Of a stretch of 64,000 bases of DNA, positions 19,095-28,543 are shown one piece after another. The notes beneath the pieces were generated by a model that saw only the letters and a program-made list of their open reading frames with translations, was not told where the DNA came from and did no database searches. Made by a program: the position numbers and the translations under genes. Each line of letters starts with the position of its first letter. Position 1 is the first letter of the stretch. The stretch is from Nitrosomonas sp. GTDB taxonomy: Bacteria > Pseudomonadota > Gammaproteobacteria > Burkholderiales > Nitrosomonadaceae. The stretch covers positions 578,549 to 642,548 of the forward strand of contig CP091135.1 in NCBI GenBank assembly GCA_021582655.1, written 5' to 3'.

Positions 19095-19700
19095 CTATAA
19101 ATCAATGCCTTGCTGCGCCTTGATACCGGCACGGAAAGCATGCTTGGCATCGACCATCTCGGTGACGGTGTCGGCCGCGTCGCACAATGTGCCGGGTGCA
19201 CCACGACCGGTAATGACGACATGCTGCATCGACGGACGGTTTTTCAGATCACCGAGCACTTGATCGAGATCAAGCCAGCCGAATTTAAGCGGATAAGTCA
19301 GTTCGTCGAGTACGATCAGATCGAACGATGGATCCTGCAACATGGTTTGTGCCAACAACCATCCGCGGCGAGCGATCTCCATATCACGCTCGAGATTTTG
19401 CGTATCCCAAGTGAAGCCTTCGCCGAGTACATGCCATACCACATTGTCGTGCTTGCGGAAAAAGGCCTCTTCGCCAGTATCGGAACGCCCTTTGATGAAC
19501 TGCGCGACCCCGATACGCATGCCGTGACCCAGCGCCCGTGCGATCATACCAAACGCCGAGCTGGATTTGCCTTTGCCGTTACCAGTCAATACCAGCAACA
19601 AACCTTTTACACGATCGGCACGTGCGATCGCCGTATCGACAACGGTTTTTTGGCGCTGCATGCGCTGGCGATAGCGTTGTGCGAGATCCGCTTCACTCAT
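19095..19700 (-). CDS. cobO: Cob(I)yrinic acid a,c-diamide adenosyltransferase
   Basis: 201 residues of the CobA/CobO/BtuR family, which transfers the adenosyl group of ATP to cob(I)alamin or its precursors. The P-loop-like GNGKGKSSSAFGM lies at about residues 40-52, with VVWHVLGEGFTW, DLIVLDELTYPLKFGW and VITGRGAP downstream, all family features. It lies 12 bases after btuM and is the last gene of the riboswitch-controlled B12 unit, where it would activate the imported corrinoid. Confidence 0.93.
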   Translation of the reverse strand: MSEADLAQRYRQRMQRQKTVVDTAIARADRVKGLLLVLTGNGKGKSSSAFGMIARALGHGMRIGVAQFIKGRSDTGEEAFFRKHDNVVWHVLGEGFTWDTQNLERDMEIARRGWLLAQTMLQDPSFDLIVLDELTYPLKFGWLDLDQVLGDLKNRPSMQHVVITGRGAPGTLCDAADTVTEMVDAKHAFRAGIKAQQGIDL

Positions 19701-19712
19701 AGCGGCACCCGG

Positions 19713-20294
19713 TTAGCGAATACCCGGCGAATGCGGTCTCAACAGCGATGCCAGATACGACAGCAGGACATGCAAAGCAACGGCTGTTCCGAGGTAAAAC
19801 GCAAATGTTTCGGCGTAGAAAGGAAAATAAGTCATCAATCGCTCGCCGAACTCAGTAATTGTCGGTTGTACGAATCGTCCGGAAAAGAAATAAAAACCAC
19901 CGCTGGAAAATAGCTCACATAACACCAGCCCGGTCAATCCACTGACAAAAAACGGTATGGCGGCATACCTCGAAAATTGGTAATGCGTGACAAACCAGCG
20001 TCCGGCGAACCATAGTGATGCGTAAGCCGGCAATAGAAAACCATAGGCCGGTGTCAGGCAGAAGTCGCTGACGCCTCCCCAAGTATACGCGGCAAAATCC
20101 AGATACCAGCTCAACGCGAAAAATGCGAGCAACAGCCAAACGGGTCGCAGATAAATACCCACCAGGAAGAAAATCGCCCACGATGCATCCGCCAGATGGT
20201 GTGCGGAGGCGAAGTGATGGCCGCGGGTCAGGATCATCAGCAAAACCAATAGCATTGCGATAGTGATTTGATTACGTGTCGATAAAGTCAGCAT
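19713..20294 (-). CDS. btuM: BtuM-like solitary ECF-type cobalamin transporter
   Basis: 193 residues with about six hydrophobic segments, the size and shape of an ECF S-component. No ECF ATPase or T-component gene is beside it. Known proteobacterial BtuM proteins are solitary B12 transporters with a conserved Cys near residue 80 that binds cobalt and removes cyanide. Here Cys79 stands in TWGGVSDFCLTPAYG. Context is strong: it lies between btuB and cobO behind a cobalamin riboswitch. The assignment rests on topology, Cys position and context; I could not run an alignment. Confidence 0.72.
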   Translation of the reverse strand: MLTLSTRNQITIAMLLVLLMILTRGHHFASAHHLADASWAIFFLVGIYLRPVWLLLAFFALSWYLDFAAYTWGGVSDFCLTPAYGFLLPAYASLWFAGRWFVTHYQFSRYAAIPFFVSGLTGLVLCELFSSGGFYFFSGRFVQPTITEFGERLMTYFPFYAETFAFYLGTAVALHVLLSYLASLLRPHSPGIR

Positions 20295-20306
20295 GATTGC
20301 TCCCGA

Positions 20307-22160
20307 TCAAGGTTGATAACGTACCATGGCAAAGAAACTTCGCCCCGCTTGATTATAGAACGCTATGGTTTCGTAGTGTTCATCGGATACATTGTCAATG
20401 CGTCCTTGCAACCGCCATTTAGGTGCGAAATGGTATTCCGCACGCAAATCCAATTTGGCGTAGCTGTCCAGTTTGCGCGTATTGGCCAAATCGTCATAGC
20501 GCCCGCCTTCCACCAAAAGCATTGCGCCGACCGCATATTTGCCGAAGTGCCGGTCGAGATCCAAGCGGAACGACTGCTCGGCGCGGCGCGGCAAAATATT
20601 ACCGCGACTGAACCCGGAACCGCGATTGACCGGCTCCATCAGCGTCAGATTAGTGCTGATTTGCCACTCATTGATTCGCATGGTCAGGATACCTTCAATG
20701 CCCCGGATACGAGCTTGATCGATATTGTTCGGCGCGGCAATGCTGGCATCGTACGCGATCAAGTTGTCGATACGCGTTTCATATGCATTGATAGACCAAT
20801 TGCTCCACCCAATCTGGCCACGAGCACCGAATTCAAATCCCCGGGAATCCTCCGGTTTCAGATGGGGATTGCTGAACATCGGAAAATAAAGCTCGTTGAA
20901 CGTCGGTGCCTTGAAAGCGCTGCCGAAGTTGGCAGTCAGCAAGAATTTATCCGAGAGCGGATAACTCCAACCCGCACCGCCGGTCACGCGGCTACCGAAT
21001 TGCTGATTGTCGTCGTGCCGGATCGAAAATTGCAAATGATGCGCGGCGAGATTGACCTGATGCTGCGCAAACACCCCCCAATTGGCACGCGACATCACCG
21101 TATACGCTGTGGAACTTTTGACATGGTCGCGTTGATAATCCATCCCCAGGGTGAGCTGCTGATCTTTGGTAACCGCGAAGGTATTCAGCACCGAAACGGT
21201 ATCGCGTGTGGTGTTGAACCGGCTTTCAAAAGCACTCCCGAGAAAATTGTCCGAATCTTCCCGGCTACTGCCCGCGGTCAAATTAAAATTCCAGAATGCC
21301 GTCGGCGCATAGCGGATGGTGCCACCGACGACTTGCTGCATCAATACGGTCTTATTGGCAAAAGTACCGTCGAATTGCGATTTCCCGGAGGATTGCATGA
21401 AATTGGTTTCGAGTTCCAGTCCGTTCTGAAACCGATAGCCGCCACGCATGCTGCCTGCGACATTGCGGTAACCGTCGCGGTCGTATAACGCGAAATCGGA
21501 AGTATCAACAAAACACCCGGCACTGGCGGTGCCGTTGCATGCGTTGAAGCCCTGCGTACCGATGCCGCTTGCATTTAGATTCAACCAGCCTTGCGTGCCG
21601 CCATACGATAAGCCGGTAGCTCCTTCGAGAGTACCGAAGCTGCCGCCGCCGAAATTCAAATGCTGCCGGAATCCGCTACCACCGCCTTTACGGGTGATGA
21701 TATGAATCACACCACCGATAGCCTCGGAACCGTATAAGCTGGAGCGCGGTCCGCGTACAATTTCGATACGTTCGATCTGATCGATGGGAATGTTTTCAAA
21801 CGCCGTAGTACCGGAAGTCGCCGAACCGACTTTGATATTGTCGATCATGACCAGCACGTGATCGGATTCGGTACCGCGCATGAACACGAACGATGCTTTA
21901 CCCATCCCGCCGCTGTTCGCGATACTGATCCCCGGCACACCCCGCAGTGCATCCTGAACCGAGCGCACTTGCTGCCGCTCGATATCCTGGCGCGAAATCA
22001 CGGTAACCGATGCCAGCGTTGAATCAACGGTTTGCACCGTGCGTGTCGCGGTAACGATGACCGGTTTTTCTTCTTGTGCGGCAAACGCGACAGCGCACAT
22101 CGTCATGCCAAGCCACGGCAAAACTCGCGCCAAAAGAGGAGGATTTCTTTGCATATACAC
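20307..22160 (-). CDS. btuB: TonB-dependent vitamin B12 outer-membrane receptor
   Basis: 617 residues. A signal peptide (about 1-28) is followed by a TonB-box-like PVIVTATR, a plug domain (VQDALRGVPGISIANSGG, FVFMRGTESDHVLVMIDN), then a 22-strand-type barrel ending in FFAMVRYQP. BtuB identity follows from the size, the cobalamin riboswitch upstream and btuM/cobO downstream. GTG 22160 or ATG 22154 may start it; GAGG lies upstream of both. Translation or transcription is probably repressed by B12 through the riboswitch. Confidence 0.92.
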   Translation of the reverse strand: MYMQRNPPLLARVLPWLGMTMCAVAFAAQEEKPVIVTATRTVQTVDSTLASVTVISRQDIERQQVRSVQDALRGVPGISIANSGGMGKASFVFMRGTESDHVLVMIDNIKVGSATSGTTAFENIPIDQIERIEIVRGPRSSLYGSEAIGGVIHIITRKGGGSGFRQHLNFGGGSFGTLEGATGLSYGGTQGWLNLNASGIGTQGFNACNGTASAGCFVDTSDFALYDRDGYRNVAGSMRGGYRFQNGLELETNFMQSSGKSQFDGTFANKTVLMQQVVGGTIRYAPTAFWNFNLTAGSSREDSDNFLGSAFESRFNTTRDTVSVLNTFAVTKDQQLTLGMDYQRDHVKSSTAYTVMSRANWGVFAQHQVNLAAHHLQFSIRHDDNQQFGSRVTGGAGWSYPLSDKFLLTANFGSAFKAPTFNELYFPMFSNPHLKPEDSRGFEFGARGQIGWSNWSINAYETRIDNLIAYDASIAAPNNIDQARIRGIEGILTMRINEWQISTNLTLMEPVNRGSGFSRGNILPRRAEQSFRLDLDRHFGKYAVGAMLLVEGGRYDDLANTRKLDSYAKLDLRAEYHFAPKWRLQGRIDNVSDEHYETIAFYNQAGRSFFAMVRYQP

Positions 22161-22297
22161 TCATTTTCCTCGTGCACACCCGCACGTTGTCAGTTGAAAA
22201 TCGAGGATCGCAAAGAGAAGCAATACGGTGGATCACCGATAACCGGTATCGGTGACAAAACGCCGCATATTGCCCTCCGCAATACCTCAGTTAGCTG

Positions 22298-22488
22298 ACT
22301 TCAGGCCGGTCTCCGGGCTCATGAGCGGAAAAATCTTCCTCATCCGCACCTTCCCATGCAATTGCACAGTGGCGTATCGCGGATGTTGACTCATCTACCG
22401 TTGCGGGGGCAGCGCCGGCATGGCAAGAAATCGATTCTAGCGCACCGGCTTCCCGTTTAACCTCCGGAAAAAACTCCGGAGGCACCTG
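22298..22488 (-). promoter_or_regulatory. Cobalamin (AdoCbl) riboswitch of the btuB operon
   Basis: On the minus strand the conserved blocks occur in order: AGGTGCC, a GC-rich hairpin, ACGGGAAGCCGGTGC, GCTGCCCCCGCAACGG, GCCACTG, GGGAAGGTGCGGA, and the B12 box GAGCCCGGAGACCGGCCTGA. It ends about 140 bases before btuB. A 9-bp hairpin (TCACCGATA / TATCGGTGA, 22233-22255) lies between it and the start and may belong to the expression platform; no T-run follows, which favours translational control. Confidence 0.93.
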
Positions 22489-22732
22489 AAGCAAGGTGCG
22501 CAACCATACCGGGTTGAATTGGGGGTGTCAAGAAGGATGAATGGGAGTGTAGAGAACAAATAAACTGCCCGGGCTTGCAGCAACCGAATCGCCCGGGGAT
22601 GTCCTATATTTTGTGTCAACAGTGATCAATCGTGAATGCTAGCTCACGCTGAATGGTAAGCCTATATAAGGTAAGTTCCAATCTTTCAGCGATATGAATC
22701 ATTTTTTGGCGCTATATGATGACCCTGGCACT

Positions 22733-22784
22733 GCATTCCGGGTGTTTCGCGTTTCGTCTCGTTCGTCGGACAAGCAGCGTTTCC
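22733..22784 (+). repeat. Partial copy F of the MITE-like repeat (right end)
   Basis: GCATTCCGGGTGTTTCGCGT, TTCGTCTCGTTCGTCGGAC and AGCAGCGTTTCCC match the right third of copies B and D in the same order. The left two thirds are missing. Confidence 0.6.
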
Positions 22785-22812
22785 CTAAGCCTATTACCGG
22801 CTTAGGGAAACG
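22778..22812. repeat. Perfect hairpin built on a repeat end
   Basis: CGTTTCCCTAAGCC and GGCTTAGGGAAACG form a 14-bp stem with a 7-nt loop. One arm is the terminal inverted repeat of partial copy F. It lies 20 bases after the stop codon of the minus-strand Cys-rich protein gene and may serve as its terminator, although no clear T-run follows. Confidence 0.6.
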
Positions 22813-22832
22813 GCAATCGTGTATTTTAAAGA

Positions 22833-23111
22833 CTAACTACACATTCCTGTTTCGGAACCATCTTCGTTGGTTTCCTTACCATCTTCTTTTACACACGAAT
22901 TCTGACAAACACCGGATTTTTTACATGCCTTTCCAGCCGGGAGGCTTTTTTTATCAATACAGGCTCCTTCAACCAAATAACAAACTTGGTCAGCTCCGCA
23001 GGCGCTTTTTCCATCTTTCTCGGTTTCCAAGCTACAAGCCGCGAAAACATGACTTGAAGCGAAAACCATTGCCATAACTAATACGAGTGCACTTATTGAT
23101 TTTTTAAACAT
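22833..23111 (-). CDS. Small cysteine-rich secreted protein
   Basis: 92 residues. ATG 23111 is preceded by AAGGAGAG, which decides the start over upstream in-frame codons. The signal peptide ends SHVFA-AC. The mature part of about 68 residues has eight or nine Cys (ACSLE, SACGADQVCYLV, GACIDKK, KACKKSGVCQNSCV, MCS), so several disulfides are likely. Lys, Glu and Asp are frequent. No family is recognised; it could be a small metal-binding or inhibitor-like protein. It is divergent from the TonB receptor gene at 23.5 kb. Confidence 0.75.
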   Translation of the reverse strand: MFKKSISALVLVMAMVFASSHVFAACSLETEKDGKSACGADQVCYLVEGACIDKKSLPAGKACKKSGVCQNSCVKEDGKETNEDGSETGMCS

Positions 23112-23463
23112 ATTTCTCTCCTTTTCTTTTCGATTAACAGGCAAAAAATTCTTTTTTTGCCTATTTAGAATAACAGAAAAAATTTTTACTGGGGAGCTAT
23201 GCGTATTTTTGGTGTATAAAAGCAGAAGTGTAGGAATAAATGCACTACATTGGTGAGTATTTCTGCATATTGATGCTCGACAAAAGGAATGCGCTGTCAA
23301 GCGTCTTGAGAAGACACTCACAAGATGTTCGCTGCTATTGCCGCAGAAGTGATGGTCTCTCGTTACGCAACATGCCGCGAAACTAAGGAAACGCTTATCC
23401 TCTTAATGAAATAGAGTTTCCGGCAAATTAGAAGCAATTCAATTTGACTGACAGCAACATGTT
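23112..23463. other. Divergent intergenic region
   Basis: About 350 bases between the Cys-rich protein gene (minus) and the TonB receptor gene (plus). No clear Fur box or other operator was recognised. A short GGAAAC...GTTTCC inverted pair near 23388-23420 recalls the repeat ends, but nothing else of the repeat is present. Confidence 0.4.
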
Positions 23464-23547
23464 ATGTTTTTTATAACAAAAACTTATTTACTCTACCATT
23501 TATTAAACCGGCAACTTCGGCATCAGCAAATGATTTATCCATTTTCC

Positions 23548-25569
23548 ATGCATAAATCCGACGAAACTACGGTTATTGCGACGAGCAAGAACTGGAAGCT
23601 GCCCCTGATTCTGGTTGGAATCTTAATGCCTCTGTACGCCGCCCATGCCGATAAGGGACTAAGCTTGGAACAATTGATGCGTTTCAACCTGGAACAGTTG
23701 CGTAACATCAAGGTGATGGGAGCATCAAAATACGAGCAGAAACAGCACAAAGTCCCGGCTGCAGTCAGCGTTATCACGCGCAGCGATATCAGGGCTTACG
23801 GTTGGCGCACGGTCAGCGAGGCGCTTGCCAGTCTTCCCGGGGTCTATTCCGCCTATGATTACCGATATGACTATGCCGGCACACGCGGCTTTAGCTTGCT
23901 GGATGATTTTAATACGCGCGTGTTGGTGTTGATCAACGGTATCCGCATCAATGATGCGACCTACGACCATGGGCAGATCGGGCGAGAGCTTCCGCTGGAT
24001 ATCGATTTGATCGAACGGATTGAATTCATACCGGGGCCGGGTAGTGCAGTGTATGGACAGAATGCCATGCTGGCGGTGGTCAACATCATTACCCGCAAGG
24101 GCTCCGGCATCCGGGGCGGTGAATTGTCTTCCTCATATCAGACAGCGGAAGGTATGGTGCAAGAACGACTGAGCCTCGGGAAAAAATTTGATAGCGGTGT
24201 CGATGCACTGGTGTCTTTTTCGGGTTTACAGTCCCGCGGAGCCGACCGTTTCTTTGATTTCGGCGCCAGCGGGGTTTCAGCGCTCACACAGCGCATGGAT
24301 GGCGAAGACCTTAAGCAGGGATTCGCGCATATTACTTACAAGTCGTTCTCATTCGATTTCATCTATGGTAACCGACACAAGGGCGATCCAACCAGTTCGT
24401 TTTTTTCAGACCCATTGACGCGTTCGGTACTCAATACGCGGCATTTGCAAGCACAACTGCAATACAACGACAGTTTTATTAACAACACGCTCGATGTCTT
24501 GGCTCGCGTATATGTGGGGCGCAATCATTTACAACAAGCTTTTGTCGCCCAAGGCGTCAATCAGATCGCAACCGGCCCCAGTTCCTGGCATGGCGCGGAG
24601 CTGCGACTTTTATCCACCGCCATTAATAATCACTCGCTCATGCTGGGTATTGAATACCAGAACAATACCAGCATTCGGCAAACTTTCGAAAATATCACCC
24701 CGCCCGAGGTACTTGTCGTAACTAACAGCCCGGTCGTCCGGGTAGGCGTATACGGACAAGATGAGTGGCGTATTACCGATACGCTGACCGCGACTGTGGG
24801 GTTGCGTTACGACTATAATGGCTGGATTGGTAGTCGCTTAAGTCCACGTGCCGGATTGGTTTGGCAGGCAAGCGATAAGACCGTACTTAAGGCACTTTAT
24901 GGTCGCGCACATCGTGCACCGAATTCGTATGAGCGTGATTTTTCCACGATCACCACCCTCGGTGCTCCCAATAGCGGATTGCGCGGTGAAACCATCGATA
25001 CGGCTGAAATCGTTGCGGATCACCAGCCGCAGCCCAACATGAATGTGCGTGCCTCCGCCTATTTCATCGATATGTTCAATGTCATTGCATTGGACATCAA
25101 TCCAATAGATCCATTTTTATCCATTTACGGTCAAGCGCCCCATCGGATGATCTCCAAAGGCGTTGAATTATCGCTGGACAAAACATGGGACTGGGGGGGA
25201 AGATTCCGCAGTAGTTTCGGGTTTCAGGATGCGGAACAGCATGGCGCGCATCTTAAAAATTCACCTTACCATCTCGGCAAGATCAATTTTATCATTCCGA
25301 TTCCCCTGATGAAAAATCTGCATGCCGGTTATGAGTTGCAATATTATGGTGCGCGCGAAACGAAAGACGGCGCACAAACCGATTCGTATGTTCTGTCGAA
25401 CTTGAATTTGGTTACTGATGTCCGTTGGATGAAAAGCTTGGAAGCTTCGCTGAGCGTGTACAACATGTTCAATGAAAATTATCAACATCCTGCAGGAGGT
25501 TCCAATTGGCAGGATATCTTTTGGCAGCCCGGGCGCACGGTCCGGTTCAGGCTGGATTATCGATTTTGA
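23548..25569 (+). CDS. TonB-dependent outer-membrane receptor
   Basis: About 673 residues from ATG 23548; in-frame starts at 23464 and 23530 are possible and none has a good ribosome site. 23548 gives the best signal peptide (LPLILVGILMPLYAAHA). The segment LSLEQLMRFNLEQLRNIKV is typical of a group of receptors with this N-terminus. The plug has VPAAVSVITRSDIRAYGWRT and FNTRVLVLINGIRIN, and the barrel ends in VRFRLDYRF. The substrate is unknown, perhaps a siderophore or another metal chelate. No transport partner follows: the next region is a decayed gene pair on the other strand. Confidence 0.88.
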   Translation: MHKSDETTVIATSKNWKLPLILVGILMPLYAAHADKGLSLEQLMRFNLEQLRNIKVMGASKYEQKQHKVPAAVSVITRSDIRAYGWRTVSEALASLPGVYSAYDYRYDYAGTRGFSLLDDFNTRVLVLINGIRINDATYDHGQIGRELPLDIDLIERIEFIPGPGSAVYGQNAMLAVVNIITRKGSGIRGGELSSSYQTAEGMVQERLSLGKKFDSGVDALVSFSGLQSRGADRFFDFGASGVSALTQRMDGEDLKQGFAHITYKSFSFDFIYGNRHKGDPTSSFFSDPLTRSVLNTRHLQAQLQYNDSFINNTLDVLARVYVGRNHLQQAFVAQGVNQIATGPSSWHGAELRLLSTAINNHSLMLGIEYQNNTSIRQTFENITPPEVLVVTNSPVVRVGVYGQDEWRITDTLTATVGLRYDYNGWIGSRLSPRAGLVWQASDKTVLKALYGRAHRAPNSYERDFSTITTLGAPNSGLRGETIDTAEIVADHQPQPNMNVRASAYFIDMFNVIALDINPIDPFLSIYGQAPHRMISKGVELSLDKTWDWGGRFRSSFGFQDAEQHGAHLKNSPYHLGKINFIIPIPLMKNLHAGYELQYYGARETKDGAQTDSYVLSNLNLVTDVRWMKSLEASLSVYNMFNENYQHPAGGSNWQDIFWQPGRTVRFRLDYRF

Positions 25570-25593
25570 GATACAATCCTCGCGTCCCCACCG

Positions 25594-26363
25594 TCACGCG
25601 ATGTTTGCCCCCATGCCAAAGAAGGCGCGCAAGCAGCCATCGCGCGCCGGAGCAAGAACAGCGCCTTGGCCAATTCGTGGCGGGTAATCCGTTCGCCGGG
25701 TTGCAACAAAGATTCGACGTCCGTCACTGTCCTCCCCGCCCAGGGCTTCCAGCCGCTGTAGCCAAGCGTTGAAATGCGGACAGGCCGCACGCACCGCCGC
25801 GATGCCGATCTTCTCCAGTAGCGTGTGGCCATCTGAAGTTTCCTTATAAGCACCCACCAGACTCTATAATCGGGCCTTCGGGTGTGTGGTTGATCAGTTC
25901 GGGGGCCTGCCTCCTGCACGGCATTGTGCAATTTATCGGCAAGATGTGCCTTTCCGAAATGCACTTCGACATCATCCGGAGCACTGAACAGCCATACTTC
26001 AAATTCATGCAACGCCAGAAAAGGAATAAACCACTGATGGTTTATCTCTGCAGCAAAGCGTTCTTGCAATGCGATGACCTTTTCCTGCGCATCGCCAATC
26101 CCCAATACCTCTGGCAATCCGTAGAAATCCATCAGCGTGGTAACCCACGCATCGCCATCTCGCGTCAATGGTAACAGATCTCGTCGAATCTGGTTCCAGT
26201 TCGACACGCCGCCACGAAATCCACCGCCATCAGGCAAGCGCTCCGTTCACAGCACGATGGGCGATTGCACATACACGCCATGTTGTGCGAGATACGGGGT
26301 GATTGTGCGCTTGACGAAGATTTCTTCGCTCTGGCCTTCTACCAGCATCAACAGCCGCATCAT
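25594..26363 (-). pseudogene. Broken DUF4276 (TOPRIM-like) gene
   Basis: ATG 26363 opens with LLMLVEGQSEEIFVK, a TOPRIM-like start, but after about 38 codons an in-frame TGA follows SPIVL. The frame then goes on with TERLPDGGGFRGGVSNW, WVTTLMDFYGLPEVLG and WFIPFLALHEFEVWLFS, typical of DUF4276. Near 25890 the frame shifts: INHTPEGPIIESL leads into GAYKETSDGHTLLEKIG and CPHFNAWLQRLEALGGE in another frame. At least one nonsense and one frameshift are therefore present. Its start overlaps the end of the ATPase remnant (ATGA), as in intact two-gene ATPase/DUF4276 pairs, some of which are considered defence systems. Confidence 0.78.
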
Positions 26364-27082
26364 GGACGGCCTCCGAGCACATTCTTTTCCCACAATTCGC
26401 CGGGACTGAATTCATCCAGCCAGCTCCTGAGTTCTTTTCGTCCAGGCAATTGAATGATGTCTTTTGTCCATCGTTTTCCGCGACGATCACATCCTGCGGC
26501 GCGAAATGGTTGAGCAGCGCCACCGATTGGGTGGCTAACACCACCTGCACGCGCTTCGACACCGCTTCCAGCATCTCGACTAGGATGCAGATGGCAAAGG
26601 GATGCAAACCCAGCTCCGGTTCATCCAGCAGAATCAGCGCAGGCGGATTCGGTTGCAATAACAGCGTGGCAAGACAAATGAAATGCAAGGTGCCGTCGGA
26701 AAGAGAGTAGGTGTCGAAGTACGACTCGGAACCCTTCTACCGCCATTCCAACTTGGTCTTGGACCGCATCGGGGTGGAAAAAAACGGTTGTCGTCCACGT
26801 CCACGGTCTGCTTGGCGGGTGAGGTGTCCGACGTGTCGTGAAAGTGATAGACCACCAGATTGCGCACCTTGGGGAAGACATGCTTCGGAATCTTGTTGCG
26901 ATACGACTGCGCTGCCTCCTCCAGTTTGCTTTCCTTGTGCCCCACGGCAATGGATTCGCCGTAGTTCCAGTAACCGCTGTATTCCAACGCTCGTACTCTC
27001 AGATCAGCGTGTCCTGTACCACCTTGAGCTTGAAGCCATAGGAGTTAGACCTACCCCAGGCGTTCGGATGCTGGAATTCCAT
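26360..27082 (-). pseudogene. Broken AAA ATPase gene (AAA_21-like, 5' truncated)
   Basis: Pieces of one ATPase are spread over several frames. FQHPNAWGRSNSYGFKLKV ends at a stop near 27000. YGESIAVGHKESKLEEA to VDVDDNRFF is in a second frame. A third frame carries the Walker B/signature part PPALILLDEPELGLHP and LATQSVALLNHF. The terminal SWLDEFSPGELWEKNVLGG lies in yet another frame. The N-terminal Walker A (GxNGSGKS) is missing, so the 5' end is deleted too. It is a dead partner of the DUF4276 gene. Confidence 0.78.
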
Positions 27083-27286
27083 CTACAAAAGATTCAATAC
27101 ATGATCATTAAGCAACAAGTGGCTAAGAATTTTTAAGGCGTTGGTTGTATAGCTATTAGCTATGATTGCCGATTGCGTTTGAAGTCACCGGCAGAGAAGC
27201 CAATGTGGAATTGAAGCGCCCCTTTGAACGGACACGTCATGTTCTGAATTACTATATTTATGCGAGTAAATTGTGCTATGCACTCA

Positions 27287-28330
27287 TCATTCCTGATATT
27301 TCCGGTGTATCTGTTGGAACTCATCATGATGCTTGGTAAAAATCTCCACCAGTTTGGGGTTGAAGTGCCTGCCGCTCTGCGCGACCAGATAAGCCACAAC
27401 GTCTTCCGGTGTCCAGCCTTTCTTGTAACAACGCTCGGATATCAGAGCATCGAACACATCGGCACAGGCGACGATACATCCTCCTATACTGATTTCTTCA
27501 CCGCGCAATCCTCTCGGATATCCGGAACCATCCCATTTTTCATGATGATCACGCGCAATTTGGGCGGCCGTAGTAATCAATGGACGATGACTCGATGAGC
27601 TCAGTATTTTGTAACCGATCTCGGCATGCGTTTTCATTATTTCCCACTCATCATCACCCAGCTTTCCCTCCTTCAGCAAGATCCGGTCCGGAATCGCCAC
27701 CTTGCCAATATCATGCAGAGGCGCAGCAAGCCGGATCAATTCAGCTTCTTCATCGCTACAACCGATGTATTTCGCCAACAGGAAGGAATATTCGGAAACC
27801 CTTTTGACATGCTTGCCAGTTTCTTGCGAGCGCGATTCGCAGATTTCACTGATCGTCACCAACAACTCGCTTTGGGTATCGATGATTTCCTGGTTGAGTG
27901 CGTTAATTTTCAACAATGCCTGCGCCACCATATCCTCCATCTTGTCCTGATAGCGCTTGATCTTAAGATGCGTCGAAACTCTGGCTTTAACTTCCTCGCA
28001 ACTGAATGGCTTGATAATGTAATCGCTACCGCCACTGGAAAATGCTTTAACCTTATCGTTCGTTTCGTTCAATGCACTGATGAAAATAATCGGAATGGAT
28101 TTACATTGTTCGTTTTTACGAAGAATCTCGCAAACTTCATAACCGTTCATGCCCGGCATTTTTACATCCAGAATAATCAAATCCGGCAAAGATTGCTTGA
28201 TTGCTTCCAGAGCAATCGCGCCATTGATCGCAGGGCGAACTTTATAATTTTCCTTCTTTAGGATCTCAGTCAAAACCTTCAAATTCTCAAAGGTATCATC
28301 CACAATAAGAATATCTGCTTGAGTATCCAC
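27287..28330 (-). CDS. Response regulator with HD-GYP c-di-GMP phosphodiesterase domain
   Basis: 347 residues. The receiver domain (1-125) has the phosphoacceptor Asp55 (LIILDVKMPGMNGYEV) and the acidic pair at 11-12. A linker helix leads to an HD-GYP domain (about 155-325) with LHDIGKVAIPDRIL and HHEKWDGSGYPRGLRGEEI, where the metal ligands and GYP are intact. It should degrade c-di-GMP when phosphorylated. It starts with GTG and lies 213 bases after the hybrid kinase gene on the same strand, its probable partner. Confidence 0.92.
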   Translation of the reverse strand: MDTQADILIVDDTFENLKVLTEILKKENYKVRPAINGAIALEAIKQSLPDLIILDVKMPGMNGYEVCEILRKNEQCKSIPIIFISALNETNDKVKAFSSGGSDYIIKPFSCEEVKARVSTHLKIKRYQDKMEDMVAQALLKINALNQEIIDTQSELLVTISEICESRSQETGKHVKRVSEYSFLLAKYIGCSDEEAELIRLAAPLHDIGKVAIPDRILLKEGKLGDDEWEIMKTHAEIGYKILSSSSHRPLITTAAQIARDHHEKWDGSGYPRGLRGEEISIGGCIVACADVFDALISERCYKKGWTPEDVVAYLVAQSGRHFNPKLVEIFTKHHDEFQQIHRKYQE

Positions 28331-28543
28331 CCCAGTTACCTTAAATTTCTGAACAAAATAGCCGCCACTGAAAGTTTAGTACCGCCCCCTCAGAACCAAT
28401 CTGCTTTTAATATTGTACTCCTTATCGATTGAATTTCTATTTTTCTTACACCCGACAACTCAAGTTCATGGATTTATAAAAATCTTTCCCCAACCAAGCC
28501 GGCCGGCACGTCCCCCTCAAACACAACCCCGAAAACATTCTAT

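Noticed and set aside
20313-21488. 391-residue plus-strand ORF inside btuB
   Set aside because: It lies wholly antisense to a well-supported TonB receptor gene. It has no ribosome site and no recognisable domain.
22291-22619. Minus-strand ORFs of 60-70 residues before btuB
   Set aside because: They overlap the conserved cobalamin riboswitch and have no ribosome site.
23384-23422. GGAAAC...GTTTCC segment as a further repeat copy
   Set aside because: Only the end bases agree; the inner blocks of the repeat are missing.
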